NCBI GenBank assembly: GCA_024305405.1
Contig: JAKNDB010000097.1
Coordinates: 346,153 to 410,152, forward strand
Reading direction: 5' to 3'
DNA: 64,000 bases
DNA from: Dirofilaria immitis
Taxonomy: Eukaryota > Nematoda > Chromadorea > Rhabditida > Onchocercidae
The translations under genes were made by a program, and so were the position numbers. The notes beneath the pieces were generated by a model that was not told where the DNA came from, searched no databases, and worked only from the letters and a program-made list of their open reading frames with translations. Shown piece by piece: positions 1 to 13,970 of the stretch (its first letter is position 1; each line of letters opens with the position of its first letter).

Positions 1-2047
1 ATGTAAGCATAATTGCACACTTCCTTCCCTCGACTATCTTGACAACTTATTTGCTAATATAACGAGATTAAAAGAGAGAAAATTTTCCGTTTTTCCAGTT
101 GAAAATTTGAATATACGTAGAGCCAGATATATTATGCATCTCTATCTCTTCAATCGAAGATTTTTAAACATTAAGACAGTTCTAATTCTTTTATGAATTA
201 AGTTATGGTTTTTTATTGATCTTCCTAGGAAACTAGATGTATTCCAACAGTGAACATACTATTCTGATAAATTTTAAATTTGTTCTTAAAATGATTGAAG
301 AAGATTTTCATTGATTTTAAATAACGTTGAATTTTTAGTTGAGAATGAACAAAATCTGATCGCTTTCCAGTACAATGGTTCAGTTTATTACCGCGTCTTC
401 AGACCGATCAGCGAAGGGATCGAACTTTTGGGTAAATTCATTTCGATACACAATTATTCAATTTTGATTATTTGATTTTTAGAGTAGTCGGTTCTTCATT
501 GTTGGATTTTTCTGAATTTTCACCATCATAATCCTCAAATTTCGATATATTGACATCCTAAAGGGAATTAAATTTCGTGATAGGGTGTCAATAGATTGGA
601 TGTGACACATGCGCCATATTCAATAAAAGTAATTTGATAAACTATTTAGTATGGTATGGAAACAAATACGGCGAAAGCTTGGGTGTGCTTAGCGTAACAC
701 AGCGGCATAAAATTCCACTGGAAAAGAATCCATATATCTTCGGCTGATCAATGTTAGTGATAGTGATAAACAAGTGATCGTTTTGGTTTTTACTGGGTTC
801 AATAATTCGTTGCATATCATATCACGTAAAAATAAGTTTGCAGCGCAAATTTAAGTCTTCGATTCAAATATTTTCATGCTGTTTTTTTGTATTCTTGTGA
901 TAGTATTATTCGGTGTTATTTTTTTATTTGCATATTTACGGGTAATAAAATATGATATTTTTATCCAAAATGTTAACAAAATATTCAAATTGAAAAAATC
1001 GCATAAAGAAAAAAAGTCACAAAGTAGACCTAATATTACATGAAAGCAGTATGTTCATTTCTCTTTTTAGTCACTGCATTGTTTGAGGTTTTTGTCGATT
1101 TTGTTTTTTCAGGATTGTTCCATTACGTGGTACCAAAGTTACATTCCTTTCGAATTCTCGTTTTGTATTTTCCAAATCTGGCACAAGTATATATCCTGAA
1201 ACAAATCCATCTTATTTTTTTTTTTCAAAAATGCTATTATTGTATTTAGTAGGAGATATCGCTTAACAATAGATTAGATGAGCTAAATTTAAATTTCATT
1301 AATTTCAAAGTTACAACCTCAAAGCGTATTTACTATTGGGAAAAGATATGAATATAGCTCGAATGGCTTCTTTTCTTGATAAATTTTAAAATCTAATGAT
1401 TAGTGAATATTAGGAAATCAGAAAATAATGCTAACCAATTAGCAATCGTCAATTTAAAAGTAGAAGTTAAAGGATTATTGGATCGAATATTATTCTATCT
1501 TAGCGATAGAGAATTCATTAGTCAACAATAACGATAGACAGCTATTACAAAGTAGGGAAAGTGATGAAAATTATACCTCTTTCGATAATTGAAAACCGTT
1601 CATTTAAGGTAACTGATCGATTGCTATATTTAAATGCATTTTCAGGAAGTCTTACAAAATTACGCTGTATAAATTCTCGTCCCTCCAAAGGTTTAATTGT
1701 ATAGGTATAATACTGTGACATTGATCCTGAAGATATATTAAGTATAATTATAAAGCATTAAAAAACATAGCAAAGAATATTCTTAAAAGGCAAAATATTG
1801 AGATTGATCATTAACGATCGATCAGGTTGAGCTATAAATTGTATATATGAATGTATTTATTGTATATTAATCGATTAGAATCAATTTGAATCACAATCAT
1901 CAATACTTCACCGTAGATGATTAACTACGGGAATCATTCCCGATCGTTGTGCTATTCTTATCCATAATAATTTAATTTGAATTTCAGATTGAAATACCGC
2001 AACCAGTTATTACCGACTTTGTGATGGCCGAACCTTATTTTATGTGA
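1..2047 (+). CDS. 3' end of a SET/PRDM-like methyltransferase gene (partial)
   Basis: Two adjoining exons encode the end of a SET domain. Exon 371-431 (after TTTCCAG, donor GTAAAT) reads YNGSVYYRVFRPISEGIELL. The next exon starts at 650 after TTTAG and continues in phase with VWYGNKYGESLGV. The 'F/YYR...I..G.ELLVWYG..Y' signature is typical of the C-terminal part of PRDM-type SET domains; nematode SET-17 is a plausible relative. SET proteins of this type methylate histone lysines in the nucleus. The window opens with AT|GTAAGC, apparently the end of an earlier exon. The end of the gene is uncertain. The exon at 650 may run to a TGA at 745-747, or be spliced at 693|GTAACA to a short exon at 1988-2047 (after TTTCAG), which reads IEIPQPVITDFVMAEPYFM and then stops. 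That join keeps phase. No C2H2 fingers are visible. Family assignment is fairly secure; the gene end is not. Confidence 0.62.
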
Positions 2048-2737
2048 AATATTTATCAAGAGGCATTCTCGAGATATCGCAGAGGACGAGATGTATTAAT
2101 ATTGATCTGTTTAGGTGATTTTTTTCCGATTAAATAATCAATTCGAACTGTATATGGCATTAACATGGTAGTGTAGAAAAGCAAAATGAAAAAATAACAT
2201 AAAATGAGTGTTATGAATTATTAAAAAATAAATCCAATATAAATTAATCGAAGAAATTGAGAGGAATATGCAAGTTTACGTAAGAAATACGTGAAAAATA
2301 CGGTTGAAGAGATTTGTATTGTCTAATGTATTTGACGTTTTACGTTGAATTAGGTCGAATTGGCTGCACGAAAATTCCATCAATTTTGCTACTTCATTTA
2401 TTTTAAAGTCATACATTGAGAAACTGTATAGACATACGGTATGTGAAAGTTAAAATAAACGAATACTATTCATACTTTTATTGTCATTTTGATTCATATG
2501 TATTTTTTAAGATTATTTACGTGCATACCGTATGCTATTTTATCAAAATAACTCTGTTACAGTAAGCAATCTTTTTTTTCGTGGTAATATTTGTAAGTAA
2601 TGAATTAAAGTTATATGCTTTTAGTGTAATATAATTGTAAACGTATAATAATAAGCGATATATCAATTTGTTCAAATTTTTATTTACTATAAATTTTTTG
2701 ATATTTAGCAAAGAATAGAAACGGTATCATTTGGGAA
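2048..2737. other. Intergenic spacer with a candidate trans-splice acceptor
   Basis: No coding signal is visible. TTTGATATTTAG ends at 2708, 29 nt before the methylesterase ATG at 2738, with no upstream exon in view. This is a good candidate spliced-leader acceptor. About 690 bp separates the two genes, too long for a typical tightly spaced nematode operon. Confidence 0.4.
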
Positions 2738-5480
2738 ATGAGTTCATTACATAGAGAAATTTTGGCAAAAAAGGATTACCACCAATCAATGAAGATGGAA
2801 ATAACATTGCAACCGGGTAAGTTATTTATAAATTCCATTTCTTCTGGTTTTGAATATTTTCCAAGAAAGTATAGTATTATAATTTTAGATTAATTCTATC
2901 TAAAATGGTTACTTTCGATCTATCGTAAGAACAAAAATGCAGTCATTATAGTTTTACAAAATTGAAAGTTACAGTTATGAAAGATGTAAATTTACCATAA
3001 ATCATCTCTCATTGTCATTAAGCTGAAGAGATTGATTTTTGAAATTAAATGGCAAAATTGGTAAAGATTGGTGAATAGGTGAAAAATTTATGATAATAAT
3101 ATTTTTTCTAATTTGAAAATTTTTAGTATTATTCCATCAACAAGTAGAGGTTTTCGTCGTGGCGGTATGATGGATGTGACACCACTTGAATGGAATGAAT
3201 TTTTCGACAAGAAGCTTAGTTTGAATATTAACAACGATGTTTTTTGCGTTTACACAAAGGGAGATAAAGGACCTATCTTCTACATGCTCCATGGCGGAGG
3301 TTATTCCGGTCTTACATGGGCAGCTTTAACAGTAAGTTCTCTTAATTTGGACAGTAATATAATTCACGTTCATATTTCGGAAAAAAAGTTTGAAATTTCT
3401 TCCAAAAACAGTGCTATTTACGATTGCTTAATTGTGTCTCAAACAATGATAACAGATAATGTGATTCGCGTTAGACACTGAATTAGTGATAAATTTTTAT
3501 CATAACAGGACAATTAGAGCCAAATTCCTTAATCGAGTGATAGTAATTGTAATTTTAGGAGGAGCTTTCATCACAAGTACAGTGTCAAATAGTGGCACCA
3601 GATTTGCGGGGTCATGGTGACACAATTACTACAGATGAATTGGATTTGTCCACCGAACGCCAAATGGAAGATATTGTAGCTATACATCAGAATATATGTG
3701 CAGGCGAAGCGATCCCGACGTTTATAATAGGACATAGGTTAGCTTATTGATATTCAAATAAAATTTTTTCAAAAATAGACTTCATCTTATGGTTTTATTT
3801 TTGATTCTTACTTCATTCCAAAGAAAAAAATGTTAATTAGTCACTTTTTTTTCTCAGTATGGGTGGTGCTCTTTCGGTGCATGTGGCAGCTAGTAATCGT
3901 ATAGAAAATGTGGTTGGTATTGCTGTCATTGATGTCGTAGAAGGTACAGCTATGGAAGCATTGAAAACGATGAAACATTTTTAAGGAGTCGACCGCAAAA
4001 ATTTGGCAGCATTGGTGGTATGCTTATACAATTTTCTTATTTATTTTATTGAAAAAGATTTGTTAATATAAAATAGACTACAAGAATGAGGAAAAGAGTA
4101 AACAGTTCATTCGGTGTCGTGAAAGATTTATCTCGTGATATTAAGGAATTGGAAGTTTGGATAGAAATTTGTAGTGTAACGAATTTTATTGGTCGCAACT
4201 ACGAACATAAATTTAGCAGAAATTTAATGAATAGATAAATACTTTTGCAAATAAAGAAGTCATCCGATGTTGTTGATATTTAAAGTTGGAAAAAACCGCT
4301 CGCCAAATAAGCGATCGCGGTCAAAATGAGCAAAAAGAAGTAAGAAGAAAATAAGTAACAAGTAATGAGAAATAGTGACCCGCGCGAAAAACGACCTTTT
4401 TATAATGAAGATGTTTACAATTTTATTACCAAATCCCTATGACCTGAAGGATGACATGCCCAGATATGATTGGTTACAATGCTTGAAGAATGACGGTCGA
4501 ATCTGATTGTTATAACGCATTAAGTAACATCGTTAAATAATTATAATATTGACTTTTGGAGAGATGAATTTTCGTTAGATAGCATAAAAACGGTTTTGTA
4601 TTACAAATTCCCTTGATCATACCGAGATATTTAATAATATAAAATATCCATTGGACACATTTGTCCCGACAATCGGTGTCTATTATGAATATCGTGATTA
4701 ACGGAAATGCCAAAATACCGTTACAAAGCTTTGCTATCTGAACTTAAGCTCTGAACTTTTAAAATAATGCTTTTTTGATGCTAGTGTATTTTGGGGATTT
4801 AAAAATTCAATATGACATATTTAAGCGGCAGTAGAATGGTGCTGTAAATCAGGAACTGCAAAAATTCTCGAGCTGCTCGTGTATCTATGCCTGCTCAAAT
4901 TAAAAAACCGGCGATGTGAGTTTATTATCTTATTTTGTTTATATTTTTTAATATGCTTTAAAAATAAATCTTTCATTTGCTATAATGTTAATGTTAATGT
5001 GAGTTTTTTGTAGTTGTACACATGGAGAATTGATTTGTCTAAAACAGAGCCACATTGGATTGGATGGTTCAAAGGTCTCTCCAAGCTATTTCTGAGCTGT
5101 CGTGCACCGAAACTTTTGGTTCTTGCTGGCGTTGATAGGCTGGACACCGATCTAATTGTAAATTTAATTCCTTATATCTTATTTTTTTACTTTTGTTTCA
5201 TTCGTTCATGTTTACTTGATTTTGAAATTTCCTGATTTTTATCACTCTTAATTCGTGAGTTAGGAAATGAATGCAAAATTGTTTTCCAACTTCGTTGAAA
5301 AGTTTGGATGAAGTTTAAGATCCATTAATCTTATAGGTAGGACAGATGCAGGGTAAATTTCAAGAAACGATATTACCGAAAGCAGGTCACGCCGTGCAAG
5401 AGGATTCTCCTGAAGATCTTGCCGATACACTTGCCAGCTTTGCAATCCGAAATCGATTTTGTCATCCATTGCATTGTTGA
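2738..5480 (+). CDS. PPME1: Protein phosphatase methylesterase 1 (PP2A demethylase), 7 exons, frame broken by small indels
   Basis: This alpha/beta-hydrolase removes the C-terminal methyl ester from the PP2A catalytic subunit. Exons are 2738-2816, 3127-3331, 3559-3737, 3858-4017, 4826-4915, 5014-5157 and 5337-5480, all with GT..AG introns. Family landmarks are present in order: the oxyanion loop LHGGG, the nucleophile elbow GHSMGG formed across the exon 3/4 junction, the acid segment IDVVEGTAM, the substrate-side motif YTWRIDLSKTE, AGVDRLDTDL, and the catalytic histidine in AGHAVQEDSP. The exons total 1001 bp. Frame is lost at four places: the exon 1/2 junction, 3979-3983 (TTTTT, giving TAA at 3982), 4861-4864 (run of A) and 4902-4907 (run of A). 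Adding one base at each gives 1005 bp, 335 codons including the stop, slightly shorter than the human protein. All four sites are homopolymers, so assembly error is more likely than pseudogenisation. The start was chosen for MSSL at the N-terminus and the acceptor 29 nt upstream. Confidence 0.88.
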
Positions 5481-5949
5481 CTTTATATATTAGTGTAAAT
5501 CGATTCAGATATTATCATTTCTCGATTTGGCTGTTAATAATGCTGTTTATTATATTTCGATATTCCGGGAAAATTAGTTACGTTTCAATAGATTTTCAAA
5601 CATATTTAATTTTATTATGGTGAATATTCATTATATTTTCTTTGTGCCTGATAATGGTAATTTTATGGTATAAGTCATCAACGAAATGAATTAGAGAACA
5701 CACTATTCTTCATTTTTGTTGATTTCGTCAATTACATACTCCGATCTGGTTAAGGTGTGCGGAAGATATGGTACCTAAATTTGAATATATATGTGCAATC
5801 AAAAAAATTTTTCTGTAGCTTGTAAATAGAAATTCTGATTTATCGTAAAACACATTGTTCTGTGTTTGTTAATAATTTATCAAATACACTGATAAACCGG
5901 TGAAGCTGTGAGATAATATTGATATTTCTTTTGAGATAAAATTAAATAA
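5481..5949. other. Convergent 3' intergenic region
   Basis: AT-rich spacer between the ends of two convergent genes. I see no gene or RNA in it. Confidence 0.5.
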
Positions 5950-7380
5950 TTATGAAGATCGCAAGTATTGCAATGAAATGAGAAAATGATAAACCGTAGG
6001 TGTTCGCTCAGCATCTGGCGCATCAGTATAAGGTGCGAAATTTTGTAACTCCTCTAACTGATACTGTGATGGGATGTACAACTTATGTAGCGTATTATCT
6101 ACTGAAATGATTGAAATTGTTTTAGTAATTACTATGGCAATCATTGGAGACGATTGGGAAAAGAACATAAATTCCAAATTAGTTTTACAATATTATTTTA
6201 TTTGACCTTCGTTTAATTTCTATCATTTCTTTCAATGTGACCTTTAGGATTGATCATCATGAAATGCTATAAATACAATCATTATCACATTTTCAATAAA
6301 TATTTGATACGAATGAATTTATTCAAAATTTACGACAAACTCTTTACCGGGTTCAATATTCATATCGAGCAAATGATAAAATGATGATGAAGCTTTACTT
6401 GCTGTAGGTAATGATTCAATTTTAGATTGATTTGACCATGACCAATCGGGAAATTTGTATCGATTTGCTGTAACTTCTAATATTTCAATTAAATGTTTCA
6501 ATGTGATAAAAATAAAATTTGCTAGTAGTTTGAACAATAGTGAAAGTTTAATTGGCGGTTTTTTTAATTTGATATCATTCATTATCACCAGGATTCATTT
6601 CACCTGTTCTAATATCATATTCAGTTTCAAATAAACTATATGCTGATTTAGAATCACCCATCCAATTATCTTCTTCAGAATCATTGCTTTCGATCGTTTC
6701 TGAAAATCATTAAAACATTTGATCTTCTTTTTTCTTTTCTTTTTTTGTTGAATGCTAAAACAAATAGGAAGAATGAAGAAAGCATTTCACGTGAACTTTA
6801 TCAATGATTGTATAAATATAACATAGACTAAAGTTTTACACTAAGTTGAAATATATTGCTGTTCATTGTTCAGTAAGGATGATCCATCATTGATTTGTTC
6901 AATCAATCATTTTAAATTTGTAATTTTATGCAAAATTACTTTTTCTAATATATATATATACATACATATAGCTAATAATAGCACGATTATAAGGTCATTT
7001 CTTAGATGATAAGGTCATTTTTTGGATCATAAGGTCATTTCTTATATCATTTCTCTGTTATAAATTATTATTATTACGAAATGATCATTTCTTGTTCGTT
7101 TTGTAATGCCAATTTTGTTACTTTTAAGTAAATATGATCCAATGTCCATCATTATCATCATTATCATTATCATTATCATTATTACTATTATTATTATTGC
7201 TATTATTATTATTATCAATATCATAATTAAATGATAAAGCTGAACTAATTGAGGATGTATTTTTGGAGTAAAACAAGCGCTATCCTCAGGTAGCAATAAT
7301 AATTGTTCGGCGGTTAATGGTGGTATGGAATAAGTGATTTCATTGCTAATTCCCGTAATATTATTTACAATTCTTGCCAT
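5950..7380 (-). CDS. Unrecognised nematode protein, 4 exons, Asp/Asn-rich stretch
   Basis: I do not recognise this protein, but the gene model is coherent. The start is ATG at 7380, 29 nt after a TTGCAG acceptor (AG at 7410-7411) that follows a 26-base T run on the minus strand, a likely trans-splice site. Exon 1 begins MARIVNNITGISNEI and, in a shifted frame, runs into an Asp/Asn-rich stretch near 7140-7210. One A missing at the AAAAA around 7256 would join the two frames. Exon 2 is 6589-6699 (SNDSEEDNWMGDSKSAYSLF), exon 3 is 6348-6476 (YKFPDWSWSNQSK), and exon 4 is 5950-6101 (LYIPSQYQLEELQNFAPYTD), ending in TAA. Phases of exons 2, 3 and 4 match exactly with GT..AG introns 6477-6588 and 6102-6347. 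The 3' end of exon 1 is not settled. Ignoring the GTAAAG donor at 6347 would instead give a stop at 6319. No signal peptide or membrane segment is convincing. Confidence 0.6.
6985..7050. repeat. Short tandem repeat, ~21 bp x 3
   Basis: Three near-identical copies of a unit reading ATAAGGTCATTTCTTGGAT, within the first intron of the minus-strand gene. Confidence 0.75.
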
Positions 7381-7896
7381 TCCAAATTTATTTCAATCTG
7401 ATGGAAATACTGCAATGTAAAAAAAAAAAAAAAAAAAAAAAAAACGTTAATTCGTCATCGAAGAATTTTTCATTAAATATCGAGAATTAGAAATTGATAT
7501 AATATTACTCGCACAAAAAAAAGCATTCATACAATAATACTATCTTTTCAGAGTTTTCAGAATCTCGATGGAATTTGTTTCTCAATGGAATATATAAAAA
7601 TTAATGATCAAAGTATTCCATGTCACATTATGAATAAACCGACCGGCTATTAAGCGATGATAAATTTACAATGATATAGAATGGATAATAATTCATTTTA
7701 TAAAATAATAAAATTATTTTTGCATTTCCACTACTGATTAATCGATATATTCTTATTCTATTCCTATTCCAAGATTCCATCACTAAATCGACATATTTTA
7801 TTCCATTCCCATACCAATCAATTTTAGATCATACATTTGAAATGGAATTAAAATTAATCTTATCATCGTAGACTATTATATTACTTGTTCTGAAGT

Positions 7897-8175
7897 ATTA
7901 TGAAATATTTTCTTTTCTTGATGCTAAATTTCTTTATCATAAATTATCACTTACTCTCTAGGATATTAGAAAGTATTGAGACTAAATTTTTTTGCCATAA
8001 ACTATTATTACCTGTCGTCTGATATTATGAAGTATTCGTTGCGGTTAAATTTCTTCATCACAGATTATCATTTGTCCTTTACATAGTAGTAATGTCAAGT
8101 AATTTTCTGATGTTAAACATTTTTGCCATAAATTATTATCTGATCTTTAGGATTATTAATTAAGTATTATTACAT
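7897..8175. repeat. Diverged tandem repeat, ~58-69 bp x 4-5
   Basis: Successive units begin TATTATGAAGTATT and continue through TAAATTTCTT and ATCATAAATTATCA, at about 7897, 7964, 8023 and 8084, with a partial unit near 8153. The copies differ by several substitutions and small indels, so the array is old. Confidence 0.6.
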
Positions 8176-9467
8176 GCCTAAAAATCCTAAGATTCTTTAA
8201 CCTTTATTTTAATAATTCTGTACGAAAAATTGTAGGAATTTATAAATATTACTAAATTACAACTTTATTATTAGGCCTTTATAGATAGATATATCATAAT
8301 ATTTTACAAGTACAATTTATTTTTTTTGTCCAATAAATTTTTGATTAATAATCAATCAAAAATCTTTCAAAAATTTCTTATATACATATTAAATTTTACG
8401 AAAAAAAACGGTAAAAACTTCAATAATATTTAATTAAAAATGATCAGATCTTATCAAATGATCAAACGGATAAGTTATTATTATCATTACTGTTATTACT
8501 ATTGTTATGAAATTTATTGTTATTACTATTACTACTATTATTATGATAATCATATGTATTATAAAACAATTATAATTTAATAAGTTTATTAAATAGCTGA
8601 TAAATTTTGCAAAAACAAAAGAAAGAAACGATAATATGAGAAAATATTTTGCATTGACAAATACAATAATAAAACTTATAATTTTTTTCTTTCAAAAAAA
8701 AAGAAAAAAAAAGGAAAAGAAGAAGAAATTTATATTTAAAAAAAAAGTGAATGAAAAATGCATATAAAAAATTAATAAAGACGAGCTTTAAACTTCTGAA
8801 ATAAAAAAAAAATAGAAAACTTACAAAGTTAAAAACTTTAAGGAAGCAAATAAGAATTGAGGAAATACAAAAAAAAAGAAAATTGAAGCAAAAGTAATAA
8901 ATGACATCCGGAATCAAATATAAAATTATTTTTTTCTTTTAAAAAGTTTAAAAAGTGACAAAAAAGAAGGAAATAGTCCAAATAGAGTAGCAATAAAAAT
9001 AAAGCATTGTTATTATCACTGACTAAAATGAATATTGCTATTTTTTTTGATTTTGATTTTGATTTTGGCTCTAATAAATTCAATTATGTAAAAATTTTGG
9101 AATTGATTTCAATTTATCAAAAAAATTTCGCAATAATTTTTACCTATCAAATGATAATAATTAGTTGAAATAATTAAAATGAGCAAATTATTTATAAAAA
9201 TTTTCCATCAAAAATATATTCCCACATTTTCTTTTTAGATATGTGATAAGAAATGGTAAATTTATGCTATATTTTGCTTATATCAAATTATTATCATATA
9301 GATAGGAAGAGGTGTTAATTATTCAACAATTGCTGTTAATTAAGCATAGTTTTTACAATGTTAAGCACCTCAATACATACTTCAATACGCAAATTAAATG
9401 TATTTCAATATCATTCCAATCAAATATCAATTAAGTAATTAATGGTTAAGATTTCTCGACAATTTTA

Positions 9468-9610
9468 CTTCAAAAATAATAATCAGCATAATTCGACAAT
9501 TCAAAAATAATAATCAGCATAATTTGATAATTCAAAAAATAATCAACATAATTCGATAATTCAAAAAATAATCAGCATAATTCGATAATTCAAAAAATAA
9601 TCAGTACAAT
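9468..9610. repeat. Tandem repeat, ~30 bp x 5
   Basis: The unit reads approximately TTCAAAAAATAATCAGCATA then ATTCGATAA. The first copies have a TAATAATAATC variant. Confidence 0.75.
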
Positions 9611-10029
9611 TATCAAAAAAAAGAAAAGAAATTCTTGAAAAAATTAGACTATATAAGTTTCAAGTATATTTAAAAAAAAAAAAACTAATCAAATGATATT
9701 ACTCATTTTTTTCTCCTTAGTAATTTAATAGTCATTTTATTCTAATTTAAAAAAAACAATAAAAGCATATAATTTATTATGATGTGATAATAATGAAATT
9801 ATTTAATTAATTAATGTATTAATTTTAATTTAATATTATGGAAATTTTCATATAAATGAATAGGCGGTGAATGAATTTCTTTCGTTTTTCTTTTTTCTTT
9901 TCATATATTTTTATAAATTATTTTAAAACAAAAGAAAAAAGAGATTGATTCGAAATCGAATGAATGAATAAATGAATTATCGTATTATCGTATTTATTTG
10001 TTATAATTCATCAAAATTGGCCAAATTAA

Positions 10030-11491
10030 TTAACGACGGCAGAATAAGCAACGAAGAATTGAAAGGACGAATGATGCAAGCATCATAACAGCAATTACTG
10101 CCAATACGACAATAACCCATGTCTGTAAATATTTTATAAACAATTAATTTTTTTGTAAACAATATTTTGTAAATAATTAATAATATATCTATTCGATTTT
10201 ACTTTTTCTCTCTCCTTCTTTTCTTTCTTTTTTTTAATATATATATACAATTTATAAAATGACAGATAAAAAAAATTTAAGATATATGAGCGATCTTATC
10301 TAATAATTAATCATTTATCCGTTTATTATCACTTAATCTTATCTGATAATTAATCAATCATCTAATCATTTTTCATAATGAAATCAAAAATTTACTTGTA
10401 GATTGAAACAACAATCTTTGTTAGCACTTCCACAACATTTGTAGTAATGAAAAATGCTTGATGAAGGACACTGTGTACCGATAACCGGTACTGGACACCA
10501 TGTTGCACCATCTTTCTGCAATACAAATATTTGAATCAATGATACGAGAAAATAGTAATCAAATTTTTTTATCTAATAATTATATAATAAGCATTATAGA
10601 AATTTTTAAATAAAATCCCATTTTCTATAATCAAATTAAAATATTAATTTAATAATTTGAAATTATTCAAATAATATTTAATTCCCAAATAAAAATTGTT
10701 TTTTGCTCATTTGCTAAAGAAATTTCTCTTATTGTTATTTCAAAATTTCTTGCATAATTTTTAATATTATTCGAATTAAATTTGATTCTTTTTTCAGTAA
10801 TAAATTTTAATACAATAGGAAATAAATAAAAGGATAGTAATAATAATAATGATAATAATAATGATAGCTTATATCTCATTCTATTTCTTAGAATGAATAG
10901 ATAAAAATAATGAAATATCTTCTATCATTCAGCTAGAAGATGAGATAGTAATTAATCAAAAAAAAAGAACTAAATTAATTAGATGAAAAAGATAATGAAG
11001 TATATTTTCTGCTATTCATCGAAGAAAAGATAATGAACTACTTTCTATCATTCAACTTATCACATCGTCTGGAATATATAGATGCGGAGAAAAATGATAT
11101 AAGTTTGAAAATAGAAAGCCTAGGATTAATGAGAATCAAAGTTTCAGCTTTCTTAATAAGGAAATAATGCTTTTATGAGAGAATTAAACTTTGCAATATC
11201 TACTATCTTTTATAATTTTTATATTATTTTAGATTAAAAAAATTTTTGCTGAAAATTGATAATTTAAAATATATAATCAAATTGGCAATAATTAATTAGT
11301 AATTGAATTGATTAAATGATAACGATATTAGTAATTGAATTGAATTGGCTGAATAATAAGAATATTTTATCGTCAAAAAAACAATTTTGGTATCAGACCT
11401 TAGTTGTCACTTCGCGTACCGCACTTTCCACATCACTATCACTTAATACAACCGTAGCAATGAATGATAAAAGTAATCCAACAGATAGCAT
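10030..11491 (-). CDS. Small secreted-type I membrane protein with Shisa-like cysteine cluster, 101 aa, 3 exons
   Basis: A complete, frame-clean gene built from exons too short to show as long frames: 11399-11491, 10396-10515 and 10030-10122, all phase 0 with GT..AG introns. Residues 1-17 (MLSVGLLLSFIATVVLS) form a signal peptide. Residues 37-70 hold six cysteines in the order C-x8-C-x10-CC-x6-CC, with WCP, YYKCCG and DCCF. Residues 73-93 (VIVVLAVIAVMMLASFVLSI) form a transmembrane helix, followed by the short basic tail LRCLFCRR. A signal peptide, a CCG...CC cluster near the membrane and a single helix are the plan of Shisa-like/STMC6 adaptor proteins. The usual proline-rich tail is absent, so membership is an inference. 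An acceptor (AAATTACAG, ending at 11518) lies 26 nt upstream of the ATG, consistent with trans-splicing. It was probably missed by ORF scanning because the longest exon is 120 bp. Confidence 0.75.
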
Positions 11492-11517
11492 CCTATCGAA
11501 GATGTTGCTGATTTATG

Positions 11518-13262
<1,745 letters not shown>

Positions 13263-13699
13263 GCAACAGCAATAATGATAATTATAACAATGACAATGAT
13301 AATAATAATAGTGATTATAAACAATGTCTAGAAAAAAAAGGAATGAAAATGCTTTTTCTTAATATTATTCAAAATTTTTTTTGAATTTTAACATAAAGTT
13401 AAATGAACAAAATATTCGTCATCTATTCTTTTCATATTTGATTAAATTAATAATTATTTTCAGCTTATTCAAAAATTTATCTAATTATTACGATATGATT
13501 AATTGATCGATTGAATGATTAAATGATTGATTGATTGATCAATAGTCGAATAGATAGAAAAGAAAATGGGACATATTCATATTTGTTGAAATATATGAAT
13601 AAACAATAAGCATAATTGAATTAATAAATAATAAGTTCCTATTAAAATGTAATGAAATATATATATCATCATATTATTGTTCGTCATCTTTTTCTTCTG

Positions 13700-13970
13700 G
13701 TTGTTGTTGCTGTTGCTGTTATGTTATTGTAGATAAATACTTATGTTATTGATCGAGTAAATATTATTGTTTTTGTAATAAATGCTTATGTTATTGATCG
13801 AGTAAATATTATTGTTACTGTAAGCAAATACTTATGTTATTGTTGTTGTTGTTGTTATTACTGTTATTTGTAGACAAATACTTATGTTATTGAACGAATA
13901 AATATTATTGTTATTTGTAGAAGTAAAAATGATTAACAGTAATATTTACTCGATCAATAACATAAGTATT
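13700..13970. repeat. Tandem repeat with a terminal inverted copy (hairpin-forming)
   Basis: Direct copies of CTTATGTTATTGATCGAGTA followed by AATATTATTGTT occur at about 13740, 13786, 13830 and 13880. At 13935-13966 the same 32-bp unit occurs in reverse complement (AACAGTAATATTTACTCGAT...). The last direct and the inverted copies could fold into a hairpin. Confidence 0.8.

Larger units (their letters stand above)
7413..10029. other. AT-rich intergenic region without recognisable genes
   Basis: It opens with a 26-base poly(A) run (7419-7444) and holds A-rich and AAT-rich low-complexity DNA. Long frames near 8570-9083 are Phe/Lys-rich translations of this composition. Two diverged tandem repeats are listed separately. 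I see no exon with homology. Confidence 0.5.

Noticed and set aside
7042..7380. Poly-Ile/Met C-terminus as part of the 5.95-7.38 kb gene
   Set aside because: An Asp/Asn-rich frame fits better after one base at an A run; the poly-Ile frame is repeat-derived.
8570..9083. Phe/Leu-rich membrane protein on the minus strand
   Set aside because: Composition follows an A-rich plus strand; no splice context or homology.
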